This document shows, piece by piece, positions 26,476 through 34,429 of a stretch of 64,000 bases of DNA; the first letter of the stretch is position 1, and each line of letters opens with the position of its first letter. Source of the DNA: DAOUJI01 sp965237875 (GTDB lineage: Bacteria; Chloroflexota; Dehalococcoidia; Lucifugimonadales; JAGWBF01); assembly GCA_965237875.1 (NCBI GenBank), contig CBDEGP010000002.1, positions 2,040,142-2,104,141 on the forward strand, given 5' to 3'. Under the pieces are notes generated by a model. That model was not told where the DNA came from and did no database searches. It saw only the letters and a list, made by a program, of their open reading frames with translations. Both the position numbers and the translations under genes were made by a program.

Positions 26476-26497
26476 GAGCCGCCTCGTAAGGCGGCTC
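26476..26497 (+). terminator. rho-independent terminator after the AAA ATPase gene
   Basis: A perfect 9-bp stem (GAGCCGCCT / AGGCGGCTC) closes on a CGTA loop 15 bases after the stop and is followed by CTTTGA. Short T-run, otherwise a good terminator. Confidence 0.75.
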
Positions 26498-26589
26498 CTT
26501 TGACCCCGCTCTTCTAATATGAGCAACTAAAATTCTATTTCTCTAGCTCACAGGGTCACTAAATGCTATATGTATAGCCTATAATACGC

Positions 26590-26795
26590 CCTTCCGGATG
26601 TCAAGGCTGGGAATTGCTTCCGGACAAAGACGAAGTCCGGAAGACTTATGGCCTCCGAGACCTCAGCTTTGCGGGACAGGTTCCCGCAGAAAAGGGCTTG
26701 AGCGTTCAGTCGCTTCTCCATCAAGCTGAGGGATAGGCTCTGGTCACCCTCGTCTCAACCCTGTTGCCCTGTACTCCCGGGCCCGGGGTACGCGA
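26590..26795 (+). ncRNA. candidate structured RNA (leader or small RNA) upstream of the P450 gene
   Basis: A TATAAT box at 26580-26585 precedes a 200-base gene-free stretch with nested helices: hairpin A, CTTCCGGAC/GTCCGGAAG (26617-26625 with 26635-26643); an outer stem CCTCAGCTT/AAGCTGAGG (26661-26669 with 26723-26731) that encloses hairpin B, TGCGGGA/TCCCGCA (26670-26676 with 26682-26688), and a weaker hairpin C, GAGCG/CGCTT near 26700-26715; and hairpin D with GTAC.CCCGGG/CCCGGG.GTAC (26771-26791). The three-way arrangement is riboswitch-like or small-RNA-like, but I match it to no family (not RNase P, tmRNA, SRP RNA, SAM, TPP or cobalamin leader). No good -35 box is seen. The P450 gene begins 100 bases on. 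Confidence 0.4.
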
Positions 26796-26894
26796 GTTGC
26801 GTGTATAGACCTCCCATAGGGGTTCTTGTACAATCCCGTCACTTCACTGTTTCCCGCCCCATCATGGTCCGCCGCATTATTGCGAGGCAGCAAT

Positions 26895-28112
26895 ATGGCA
26901 ACATTCGTAGATGACGATATGCTTTCGCCCGAGGTCTTGTCCGACCCCTATACCTACTTCGGGGCGCTGAGGGAAACCGACCCGGTCCACTGGAACGCCG
27001 CCTACAAGATGTGGATCGTCACCCGTTACGACGACTCGGTTTGGATCGTCCGCCGGCATGAGGTCTTCTCCAACGCCGTGTGGGTGAACGCCGGCGACGA
27101 GCCATATCCTCCCATATACGAGTCGGACAAAGACATCTACAGGTTCATCCGCGGGGTTTTCGGGGACTGGCTGACCTTCAGGGACCGTCCCTCCCACTAC
27201 GACATCCGCCGCATACTCCAGCAGTACTTCACCCCGCGCCACATGGAGAAATGGAGGTCGTTGATACGCTCTACGGTGCACGAGCTAATAGACGACCTGC
27301 AGGACGCTGACAGCATGGACCTGGTGCGGGACTTTGCGGCCCCGTTGCCCACCCTGATGATTGCAAAGATGATGGAGATGCACCACGAAGACAGGGGTTT
27401 CATCAAAGACCTGGCCATTAAGCTGACCTTCTTCGGCAGGCCTGAACCCGACAGGATGAGGACCATCCACAACGCCATCGACGAACTCATACAGTACGTC
27501 GAGCCGCTGGTCAAGGAGCGGCTATCGGACCCTGGCGACGACCTGATTTCCCTGCTGGCGTCGGGCGAAAAGAAGGGAATCATGGAGCGGAAAGAGGTGT
27601 TGGCGAACGTGCTGCTGCTGCTCCTGGCCGGGCACGACACCACAATCAACCTCATCTCCAACGGCACTGTCGAGCTGCTGCGCCACCCGGAGGAGATGGA
27701 GAAGCTGCGTGAGAACCCGGACCTATGCGTGAGCGCCACCGAAGAGTGTCTAAGGTACGAGCCTCCGGTGAAAACCGTTCAGCGGGTGGCCCTGCAGGAT
27801 GTCGAAATCAGAGACAAGATGATCCGAGAAGGCGACCTGATTAGGTGGGCGCCTGCGTCAGCCAACCGCGACCCGGAACATTTCCCCGAGCCGGAAAGGT
27901 TCGACATCAGCCGGAACCCCAACCGGCATCTGTCTTTCAGCGCGGGAATCCACCACTGCCTGGGGGCCTTTATGGCCCGCTATGAGGGTCAGGAAGCATT
28001 CAGCGCGCTGGCTGACCGGCTGCCCAACTTGAGGTTGGGCGCCGAAAAGATAGAGTATGAACCGACTATCACCAACAGGTCGCCAATGTCGGCGCCCGTA
28101 AAATGGGCCTAG
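26895..28112 (+). CDS. cytochrome P450
   Basis: A 405-residue soluble bacterial P450. The ATG at 26895 has GAGG 9 bases upstream and starts MATFVDDDMLSPEVLSDPYTYF, normal for the class; the longer frame from 26826 adds unrelated residues. Marks: oxygen-binding I helix LLLAGHDTTINLI, K-helix EECLRYEPP with E-x-x-R, and the haem loop FSAGIHHCLGAFMAR with the cysteine ligand near residue 355. It needs a ferredoxin and reductase, not adjacent; the Rieske protein at 8477 is not a usual partner. Substrate unknown. It converges on the SDR gene with 7 bases between. Confidence 0.95.
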   Translation: MATFVDDDMLSPEVLSDPYTYFGALRETDPVHWNAAYKMWIVTRYDDSVWIVRRHEVFSNAVWVNAGDEPYPPIYESDKDIYRFIRGVFGDWLTFRDRPSHYDIRRILQQYFTPRHMEKWRSLIRSTVHELIDDLQDADSMDLVRDFAAPLPTLMIAKMMEMHHEDRGFIKDLAIKLTFFGRPEPDRMRTIHNAIDELIQYVEPLVKERLSDPGDDLISLLASGEKKGIMERKEVLANVLLLLLAGHDTTINLISNGTVELLRHPEEMEKLRENPDLCVSATEECLRYEPPVKTVQRVALQDVEIRDKMIREGDLIRWAPASANRDPEHFPEPERFDISRNPNRHLSFSAGIHHCLGAFMARYEGQEAFSALADRLPNLRLGAEKIEYEPTITNRSPMSAPVKWA

Positions 28113-28119
28113 CCAGCGG

Positions 28120-28878
28120 TCAGTTGGCCCGCATTCCGCCGTCGATCACCAAGTCGGAGCCGGTGATCCATTCGGCGTCATCGGACACTAAGAACAGCAC
28201 GCCTTTGGCTATATCCTGAGGATGCCCCACACGGCCCAGGGGCACCGATTCCACGGCCCACTTCCTAGTTTCCGGCGTGTCTCCTATGGAAGCCCACAGA
28301 ATGGGTGTGTCTATGGGGCCAGGGAAAATGACGTTGCAGCGTATCTTGTCCGGGGCATATTTCAAGGCGGTTATCTTAGTGAAGTTCTGGACGGCGGCTT
28401 TGCTGGGCCCATAGGAGCCTATGAAATGGCTTGTGCCGCCCAACGCTGCGCCGGAGGAGATGTTGACGATGGCTCCGCCGCCGACTTTCTTCATGGCCTC
28501 GACGGCGTACTTGGTTCCAAGGAAGACTCCTTTGGCGTTCACGTCCATGGTCCGGTCCCAATCGTCGGCGGTCGTCTCTTCCAGGGGCTTGGGGATGGTT
28601 ATTCCGGCGTTATTCACTAAAATGTCCAGCTTCCCGTACCTGTTTTCAGCCAGAGCGACGATGCCGCTCCAGTCGTCCTCGTTGGTGACGTCCAGGCGGT
28701 GGTAAGAAACGTCTCCGCCGGTTTCGGCAAGCTCGGCTTCAGCCTTCCGGCCCAGTTCGTCGCGAATGTCACCCAAGAGCACTTTCGCCCCTTCCTGAAG
28801 GAAGAGACGCGCCTCCTCGAATGCTATGCCTCCAGCACCGCCGGACAGGATGGCCACCTTGCCGTCAAGTTTCCCCAT
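28120..28878 (-). CDS. SDR-family oxidoreductase, copy 1 of 3
   Basis: A 252-residue classical SDR: GGAGGIAFEEARLFLQEGAKVLLGDIRDE nucleotide loop, DILVNNAGI, catalytic INVSS-like NISSGAALGGTSHFIGSYGPSKAAVQNFTK with Y-x-x-x-K (YGPSK), and CNVIFPGPIDTPILW. The loop reads SGGAGGIAFE where TGxxxGIG is usual, so the third glycine of the motif is replaced. The closest relative is copy 2, 72 bases upstream on the same strand; most differences are conservative. The group probably oxidises or reduces an alcohol connected with the imported substrates of the neighbouring transporter. The strand closes with ITGSDLVIDGGMRAN. Confidence 0.93.
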   Translation of the reverse strand: MGKLDGKVAILSGGAGGIAFEEARLFLQEGAKVLLGDIRDELGRKAEAELAETGGDVSYHRLDVTNEDDWSGIVALAENRYGKLDILVNNAGITIPKPLEETTADDWDRTMDVNAKGVFLGTKYAVEAMKKVGGGAIVNISSGAALGGTSHFIGSYGPSKAAVQNFTKITALKYAPDKIRCNVIFPGPIDTPILWASIGDTPETRKWAVESVPLGRVGHPQDIAKGVLFLVSDDAEWITGSDLVIDGGMRAN

Positions 28879-28950
28879 GCCGGACCTCCTTAGTACGTAT
28901 ATGCCAGACTCGAATCAGCAGTCTAGACACACATTGGACTCAGCCGGCGG

Positions 28951-29709
28951 TTAGTTAGCCCGCATACCGCCGTCGATGATCAGGTCGGAGCCGGTGATCC
29001 ATTCGGCGTCATCGGACACCAGGAACAGCACGCCTTTAGCTATATCCTGAGGATGCCCCACCCGGCCCAGGGGCACCGATTCCACGGCCCACTTCCTGGT
29101 TTCCGGAGTGTCTCCTATGGATGCCCACAGAATGGGTGTGTCTATGGGGCCAGGGAAAATGACGTTGCAGCGTATCTTGTCCGGGGCATATCTCAAAGCG
29201 GTTATCTTGGTGTAGTTCTGGACGGCGGCCTTGCTGGGCCCGTAGGAGCCAAGGAAGTGGCTTGTGCCACCCAACCCGGCGGTGGAGGCTATATTGACGA
29301 TGGCGCCGCCGCCGACTTTCTTCATGGCCTCAACCGCGTACTTGGTGCCAAGGAAGACGCCCTTGACGTTGACGTCCATTGTCCGATCCCAGTCGTCAAC
29401 GGTGGTCTCTTCCATGGGCTTGGGAATGGTGATTCCGGCGTTGTTCACCAGAATGTCCAGCTTGCCGTACCTGCTTTCAGCCAGACCGACGATGGCGCGC
29501 CAGTCGTCCTCGCTGGTGACGTCCAAGCGGTGGTAGGAGACGTCTCCTCCGGTTTCGGCCAACTCGGCTTCGGCCTTCCGACCCAGATCGTCGCGCACGT
29601 CGCCCAAGAATACTTTAGCCCCCTCTTGGAGAAAGAGCCGCGCCTCCTCGAATGCGATGCCTCCCGCCCCGCCGGACAGGATGGCCACTCTACCGTCTAG
29701 TTTACCCAT
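28951..29709 (-). CDS. SDR-family oxidoreductase, copy 2 of 3
   Basis: A 252-residue SDR nearly the same as copy 1: same SGGAGGIAFEEARLFLQEGAKV loop, NNAGITIPKPMEETTVDDWDRTMDVNVKG, and YGPSKAAVQNYTK active site (copy 1 has NFTK). The ATG at 29709 has GAGGAGG 8 bases upstream; an upstream in-frame ATG at 29748 is less likely. Copy 2 is closer in sequence to the broken copy at 31771-32283 than to copy 1, showing that the segment with the substrate-binding protein gene was duplicated as a unit. It is downstream of SBP 1, beyond a terminator-like hairpin. Confidence 0.93.
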   Translation of the reverse strand: MGKLDGRVAILSGGAGGIAFEEARLFLQEGAKVFLGDVRDDLGRKAEAELAETGGDVSYHRLDVTSEDDWRAIVGLAESRYGKLDILVNNAGITIPKPMEETTVDDWDRTMDVNVKGVFLGTKYAVEAMKKVGGGAIVNIASTAGLGGTSHFLGSYGPSKAAVQNYTKITALRYAPDKIRCNVIFPGPIDTPILWASIGDTPETRKWAVESVPLGRVGHPQDIAKGVLFLVSDDAEWITGSDLIIDGGMRAN

Positions 29710-29745
29710 GCCGGGCCTCCTCAGTATAAAAATCGGCGCAACGTG

Positions 29746-29777
29746 CAAGGCGCCCGTGCGTGAGCGCAGGCGCCTTG
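29746..29777 (-). terminator. hairpin between SBP 1 and SDR copy 2
   Basis: A 9-bp stem (CAAGGCGCC / GGCGCCTTG) with a 14-base loop lies just past the SBP 1 stop on the minus strand. No clear T-run follows, so it may only attenuate expression of the SDR genes relative to SBP. The duplicate unit has the same hairpin at 32323-32351. Confidence 0.6.
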
Positions 29778-29808
29778 ATCCTGGGCGTCGGGCTGTTTCT
29801 GCTCCCGG

Positions 29809-31632
29809 CTACTTACAAGAAGGACACCAGATATGCTCCTGTTTCAAGTGACCGAGGAGGGTCGCAGGGGTATTAAAGCCTTTGATCCTATTGTTTACCA
29901 GCCAGCCCCTCATCGGGTAGTAAATTAAAGGCCAGGCGTTGTCGTTAAGGAGGGCTTCGTTTGCCTGACTAGTCAGCTCCTTCTTCTCTGCAGGAGTCTT
30001 GGCCCGTGCGATAGAGTCCCACAGGGCGTCGGCATCGGGGTTGATGAAACCGGAGATCTCAAACCCGCGACCGCCCTTCTGCCACGATGCGCCAATGCCG
30101 GCAGGATCAGGGATAGCAAAGGAGTTTGCCTCAATGGCTATCTGATACTGCCTCGTCCTGATGAAGTCAGTACCAGCGTTGAACTCCATGGAGTTGAGTG
30201 TTACGTCCCAGCCCAGGTAATCTTCCAATTGCTCTTTGACCAGAACGGCCAGGTCGCAGTATTCGATCACGATGGAGCAGGTCAGGGTGACTTCACTGCC
30301 GTCGCCCCAGCCGACCGATTCAGCCAAGCTTTTTGCCTCGGCTATGTCGTCCGGGTGCTTCTGGCCCGGGTTATTAGGGTCTTCCCGGAAACCGGGGAAC
30401 TGAACGGCCTCCTCGCAGGTGTAGCTCCATGCGAAGTCGCAGGGGAAGGGAGTCCCGATGCGGTTACCGCTGCCAAAGGTCTCTATGAGGGGTTGCCTAT
30501 GAAGAGCCAGCATCAATGCGCGGCGCACTTCTGGGATGTTGCCGGGTTCCATGCCGACGTTCATAGCCACACCCAACTGGTATAGTGGTCCTCCGATGTA
30601 ATTCGTCAGCTTGTCAGGCTGTTCTTCGGCAAGCTTGACAGTATCTTCAAAGCTCAGGTTGTTAATTCCCGTATCAGGCATCAGGACCTGGTCGGTCTTG
30701 TAGGCCGCGATCACGGCCGAGGCATCGGCCAGAATAAAGTGGATGAGCCCGTCTACGTAAGGCTTACCCTCTTTGAAGTAAAGGGGGTTCCGCTCGTCTA
30801 CGCTTTTAACGTCCTGCTCGTACTCCACCAGTTTGAAGGGACCGGTGCCGACCATGTCGTCCGTGTTGCTCCACTCGGGGATCCGGCCCTCACGGAAGAG
30901 GTGAAACGGCAGGATTCGTATATGGTTGTCGGCTATGACCGTCAGCAGGAGGGGGGATGGGAAAGTCGCCTCGATCTCGAAGGTGAGATTGTCCACCAAC
31001 CGGGCCCCTTTGTAGAATGTCTTCATTACGGAGCCATAAGTGCCTGCCGGAGCCGTCTTCAAGAGCCCCCGGAGCTCGGCGTACTCGTCGGGCAGGTCCT
31101 GAGGATCCAGCATGGCTGTCAAGCTCAGCACCACATCCTCAGCTCCCACGGGCTTGCCTTCATGAGACACTATCCCTTCGTGGAGATTGAAGGTGTAGAG
31201 AAGGCCATCTGCAGATACCGTCCAATCCTTAGCCAGGTCTCCGGCGATGTCTAGCGTGTCGGGGGTTTCCGGGTCCAAGTGAAGTATAGAGTTGGTCAAT
31301 GGCGCCTCATGGGATGCTCCCGTTAGCAGTGTGCCGCCGAATCCCGCGATACCTGTCTGCGGGGAGCCGAACGCCATCAGGGGAATTACTCCGCCCTTAT
31401 CACTTGCTGGCGGACCGGATACGGGGCCTGTGTCCTCGGGAGTTGCTGTTGGAACGGAAGTGTTAGTGGCTTGTGGAACGGGAGTGTCAGTGGCTTGGAC
31501 TGGTGCGGGCGTGTTGGTAGGTCTAGGGGTGGGTGTCTCCTCGTCACCACAGGCAACCGAGACGAGGGCTGCCAACATCACCGCAACTGCTAGAATCAGA
31601 AACGGCTTAAATGGACTCATAGGATTCATCAA
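29809..31632 (-). CDS. ABC transporter substrate-binding lipoprotein, family 5 (peptide/oligo type), copy 1
   Basis: A 607-residue extracytoplasmic lipoprotein. Signal peptide 1-27 with lipobox SVAC (Cys28), then a Thr/Pro linker (TPTPRPTNTPAPVQATDTPVP...), then the SBP_bac_5 fold: YTFNLHEGIVSHEGKPVGAEDVVLSL, FKLVEYEQ, RNPLYFKEGKPYVDGL, EVRRALMLALHRQPLIETF, and WPLIYYPMRGWLVNNRIKGF. The family feeds Dpp/Opp-type permeases; the two permease genes lie beyond the second SBP copy on the other strand. Two cysteine pairs (CDFAWSYTC, CSIVIEYC) are shared with copy 2. Likely ligand: peptide, opine or similar; not determinable. Confidence 0.94.
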   Translation of the reverse strand: MMNPMSPFKPFLILAVAVMLAALVSVACGDEETPTPRPTNTPAPVQATDTPVPQATNTSVPTATPEDTGPVSGPPASDKGGVIPLMAFGSPQTGIAGFGGTLLTGASHEAPLTNSILHLDPETPDTLDIAGDLAKDWTVSADGLLYTFNLHEGIVSHEGKPVGAEDVVLSLTAMLDPQDLPDEYAELRGLLKTAPAGTYGSVMKTFYKGARLVDNLTFEIEATFPSPLLLTVIADNHIRILPFHLFREGRIPEWSNTDDMVGTGPFKLVEYEQDVKSVDERNPLYFKEGKPYVDGLIHFILADASAVIAAYKTDQVLMPDTGINNLSFEDTVKLAEEQPDKLTNYIGGPLYQLGVAMNVGMEPGNIPEVRRALMLALHRQPLIETFGSGNRIGTPFPCDFAWSYTCEEAVQFPGFREDPNNPGQKHPDDIAEAKSLAESVGWGDGSEVTLTCSIVIEYCDLAVLVKEQLEDYLGWDVTLNSMEFNAGTDFIRTRQYQIAIEANSFAIPDPAGIGASWQKGGRGFEISGFINPDADALWDSIARAKTPAEKKELTSQANEALLNDNAWPLIYYPMRGWLVNNRIKGFNTPATLLGHLKQEHIWCPSCK

Positions 31633-31683
31633 GCTACCCCCGTCCGGAAAGATGGAACTGTGCTGCTATAGGTACAGTCGAGG

Positions 31684-31713
31684 ACTATACCAGCATCCTT
31701 AAGATAGTGTCAA
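31684..31713 (-). promoter_or_regulatory. promoter of SBP 1
   Basis: On the minus strand TTGACA (31708-31713), an 18-base spacer and TATAGT (31684-31689) stand about 52 bases before the SBP 1 start. The same layout (TTGACT-18-TATAGT) precedes SBP 2 at 34264-34293, so the promoter was copied with the unit. Confidence 0.7.
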
Positions 31714-31770
31714 TTTAGTGACCATATAAGAGGCAGGTGCATAGCTAAATTCGGCTAGCTAGGTCGTACC

Positions 31771-32283
31771 TAGCGGTTATCTTGGTGTAGTTCTGAACGG
31801 CGGCCTTGCTAGGCCCGTAGGAGCCAAGGAAGTGACTTGTGCCTCCCAACCCGGCGGTGGAGGCTATGTTGACAATGGCGCCTCCGCCGACTTTCTTCAT
31901 GGCCTCAACTGCATACTTCGTGCCAAGGAAGACTCCCTTGACGTTGACGTCCATTGTTCGGTCCCAGTCGTCAACGGTGGTCTCTTCCATGGGCAGGGAA
32001 TGGTGATTCCGGCGTTGTTCACCAATATGTCCAGCTTGCCGTACCTGCTTTCAGCCAGACCGACGATGGCGCGCCAGTCGTCCTCGCTGGTGACGTCCAA
32101 GCGGTGGTAGGAGACGTCTCCGCCGGTTTCGGCCAACTCGGCTTCCGCCTTCCGACCCAGATCGTCGCGCACGTCGCCCAAGAATACTTTAGCCCCCTCT
32201 TGGAGAAAGAGCCGCGCTTCCTCGAATGCGATGCCGCCGGACCCGCCGGACAGAAGGGCGACTTTGCCGTCAAGTTTGCCCAT
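31771..32283 (-). pseudogene. SDR copy 3, truncated and frameshifted
   Basis: Reads as SDR copy 2 from MGKLDGKVALLSGGSGGIAFEE... to GITIP, then shifts frame at about 31994 where CTTGGG in copy 2 has become CAGGG (net one base lost), continues as MEETTVDDWDRTMDVNVKG...YGPSKAAVQNYTKITA, and ends abruptly at about 31771 where homology to copy 2 stops. The last 85 residues are missing. A small palindrome, GCTAGGT-CGT-ACCTAGC (31758-31774), marks the break point. It sits between the two SBP genes and is clearly a decayed duplicate. Confidence 0.9.
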
Positions 32284-32322
32284 GCCAAGGCCTCCTCATA
32301 AACAGATTCGGTATAACGTTGA

Positions 32323-32351
32323 AGGCGCCTGAGCTGAATGCACAGGCGCCT
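32323..32351 (-). terminator. hairpin between SBP 2 and SDR copy 3
   Basis: A 9-bp stem (AGGCGCCTG / CAGGCGCCT) with an 11-base loop, positioned as the equivalent hairpin after SBP 1. Confidence 0.6.
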
Positions 32352-32382
32352 CGCTGACCGCTAGGTCCTATTCTACTCCAGG

Positions 32383-34212
32383 CTACTTACAGGACGGGCA
32401 CCATATATGCTCCTGCTTCATACCAGCAAAGAGGGTCAAAGGGGGATTAAAGCCTTTGATCCTATTGTTTACCAGCCAGCCCCTCATCGGGTAGTAAATC
32501 ATTGGCCAACCATGGTCTTTAAGGAGGATTTCGTTTGCCTGTGCGACCAGTTTCGTCGTCTCTTCAAGAGTCTTGGCCCGTGTGATGGGGTCCCAAAGGG
32601 CCTCAGCCTCGGGGTTGTAGAAACCGCTTATCTCAAACCCGCGGCTGTCCTTGTTCGTCCATGATGCGGCAACGGCAGCAGCATTAGGGGTAAAAAGGCC
32701 GTTTGACTCAATGGCTATCTGATACTGCCTCGTCCTGATGAAGTCAGTGCCGGCGGCGAACTCCATGGAGTTGATCGTGACGTCCCAGCCTAGGAAATTT
32801 TCCAACTGCTCCTTGACCAGAACCGCCATGTCGCAGTACTCGATGACTATGGAGCAGGTCAGAGTTACTTCACTGCCTTCACCCCAGCCCACGGACCCGG
32901 ACAGCCTTCTGGCCTCGGCTATGTCTTCGGGGTGTTTTGTCCCAGGGTTACCGGGGTCTTCCCGGAAGCCTGGGATCTGGGCAGCCTCCTCGCAGGTGTA
33001 GCTCCATGGGAAGCCGCAGGGGAAGGGAGTCCCGAGGAGATTATCGCTGCCAAAGGTCTCTATCAGGGGTTGCCTATGAAGCGCCAGCATCATTGCGCGG
33101 CGCACTTCTGGGATGTTGCCGGGTTCCTTGTCAGCGTTCATAGTCAGGCCCGTTTGGTATAGTGGGCCTCCGACGTGCAGCGTCAGCTTGTCAGGCTCTT
33201 CCTCGGCAAGCTTGACTGTATCTTCGTGGCTCAGGTTGTTGATTCCCGTATCGGGCAACAGGACCTGCTCGGTCTTGTAGGCCGCAATCACGGCAGAGGC
33301 ATCGGACAGGATAAAGTGGACCAGGCCGTCTACGTAGGGCTTACCCTCTTTGAAGTAAAGGGGGTTCCTCTCGTTTACGCTCTTGACGTCCTGCTCGTAC
33401 TCCACCAATTTGAAGGGACCGGTGCCGACCATGTCCTCCGGTTTATTCCACCCGGGGATCCGGCCCTCACGGAAGAGGTAGAACGGCACGATTTTTATGT
33501 GGTTATCGCCAAGGGAACTCAGCAGGAGGGGGGAGGCGAACTTCGCCTCGATCTCAACGGTGAGATTGTCCACCACGCGGGCCTCTTTGTAGAATGTCCG
33601 CACCCAGGAACCCAAAGGGCCTGCCGGAGCCGTATCCAACATCCCCCGGAGCTCGGCATACTCGTCGGGCAGCTTCTGAGGCTCCAGCGTGGCTATCAAG
33701 CTCAGCACGACATCCTCAGCTCCCACGGGCTTGCCTTCGTGAGACACTACCCCTTCGTGGAGCCTGAAGGTGTAGACAAGGCCATCTGCAGATGCCGACC
33801 ATTCCTTGGCCATATCTCCGCCCAGGTCTGTGGGGTCGGGGGTTTCCGGGTTTAAATGAATTAGAGCGTTGGTCATTGCCGTTTCGTGGGATGCTCCCGT
33901 CAGTAATGTGCTGCCAAAAAATGCGATGCCTTGCTGCGGGGAGCCGAAGGACATCAGTGGGATTACTCCGCCCCGTTCGTCTGCATCCGGGCCTGGCATT
34001 GCCCCCGTCTCCGCAGGAACTGCGGTTGGAACGGGTGTGTCGGTTGGTTGGGCCGGTACAGGTGTGTTGGTGGCTTGGACTGGTACGGGTGTGTTGGTAG
34101 GTATAGGAGTGGGCGTCTCCTCATCACCACAGGCAACCGAGACGAGGGCTGCCAACATCACCGCAACTGCTAGAATCAGAAACGGCTTAAATCGACTCAA
34201 AGGGTTCATCAA
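32383..34212 (-). CDS. ABC transporter substrate-binding lipoprotein, family 5, copy 2
   Basis: A 609-residue paralogue of the lipoprotein at 29809-31632, with the same signal peptide and lipobox (SVAC, Cys28), a similar but not identical Thr/Pro linker (TPTPIPTNTPVPVQATNTPVPAQPTDTPVP), and the same family-5 fold (YTFRLHEGVVSHEGKPVGAEDVV, RNPLYFKEGKPYVDGLVHFIL, EVRRAMMLALHRQPLIETFGSDN, WPMIYYPMRGWLVNNRIKGF). Differences concentrate around the ligand region, so the copies may take different solutes and share one permease. It is divergently transcribed from the permease gene at 34430. Confidence 0.94.
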   Translation of the reverse strand: MMNPLSRFKPFLILAVAVMLAALVSVACGDEETPTPIPTNTPVPVQATNTPVPAQPTDTPVPTAVPAETGAMPGPDADERGGVIPLMSFGSPQQGIAFFGSTLLTGASHETAMTNALIHLNPETPDPTDLGGDMAKEWSASADGLVYTFRLHEGVVSHEGKPVGAEDVVLSLIATLEPQKLPDEYAELRGMLDTAPAGPLGSWVRTFYKEARVVDNLTVEIEAKFASPLLLSSLGDNHIKIVPFYLFREGRIPGWNKPEDMVGTGPFKLVEYEQDVKSVNERNPLYFKEGKPYVDGLVHFILSDASAVIAAYKTEQVLLPDTGINNLSHEDTVKLAEEEPDKLTLHVGGPLYQTGLTMNADKEPGNIPEVRRAMMLALHRQPLIETFGSDNLLGTPFPCGFPWSYTCEEAAQIPGFREDPGNPGTKHPEDIAEARRLSGSVGWGEGSEVTLTCSIVIEYCDMAVLVKEQLENFLGWDVTINSMEFAAGTDFIRTRQYQIAIESNGLFTPNAAAVAASWTNKDSRGFEISGFYNPEAEALWDPITRAKTLEETTKLVAQANEILLKDHGWPMIYYPMRGWLVNNRIKGFNPPLTLFAGMKQEHIWCPSCK

Positions 34213-34263
34213 GCTACCCCCATGCGGAAAGATGGAACTGTGCTGACATAGGTACAGTCGAGG

Positions 34264-34293
34264 ACTATACCAGCATCCCTAGAATAGAGTCAA
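34264..34293 (-). promoter_or_regulatory. promoter of SBP 2
   Basis: On the minus strand TTGACT (34288-34293), 18-base spacer, TATAGT (34264-34269), about 52 bases before the SBP 2 start and matching the SBP 1 promoter. Confidence 0.7.
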
Positions 34294-34294
34294 T

Positions 34295-34326
34295 TTAGTG
34301 ACCATATAAATTAGTGACCATATAAA
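34295..34326. repeat. two tandem 16-bp direct repeats upstream of the SBP 2 promoter
   Basis: TTAGTGACCATATAAA occurs twice in a row (34295-34310 and 34311-34326), directly upstream of the -35 box. SBP 1 keeps a single copy of most of it (31716-31730). Tandem sites at this place suggest an activator binding site, doubled in the SBP 2 copy. Confidence 0.6.
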
Positions 34327-34429
34327 GACGAAAGCTGCAATACTTGCGTCGAATCTTGATTCTGGGTAGTTGGATTGATTAGGAGTCTGACCGTGATAGT
34401 ATAAGCGCGGCAAGAAGAGACCTGTTCAA

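Noticed and set aside
26590..26795. Assignment of the structured region to SRP RNA, RNase P RNA, tmRNA or 6S RNA
   Set aside because: Key conserved segments of each are missing, and the strong independent hairpin does not fit a 6S rod.
34295..34326. CRISPR-like repeat
   Set aside because: Only two contiguous 16-base copies with no spacers; no cas genes in the window.
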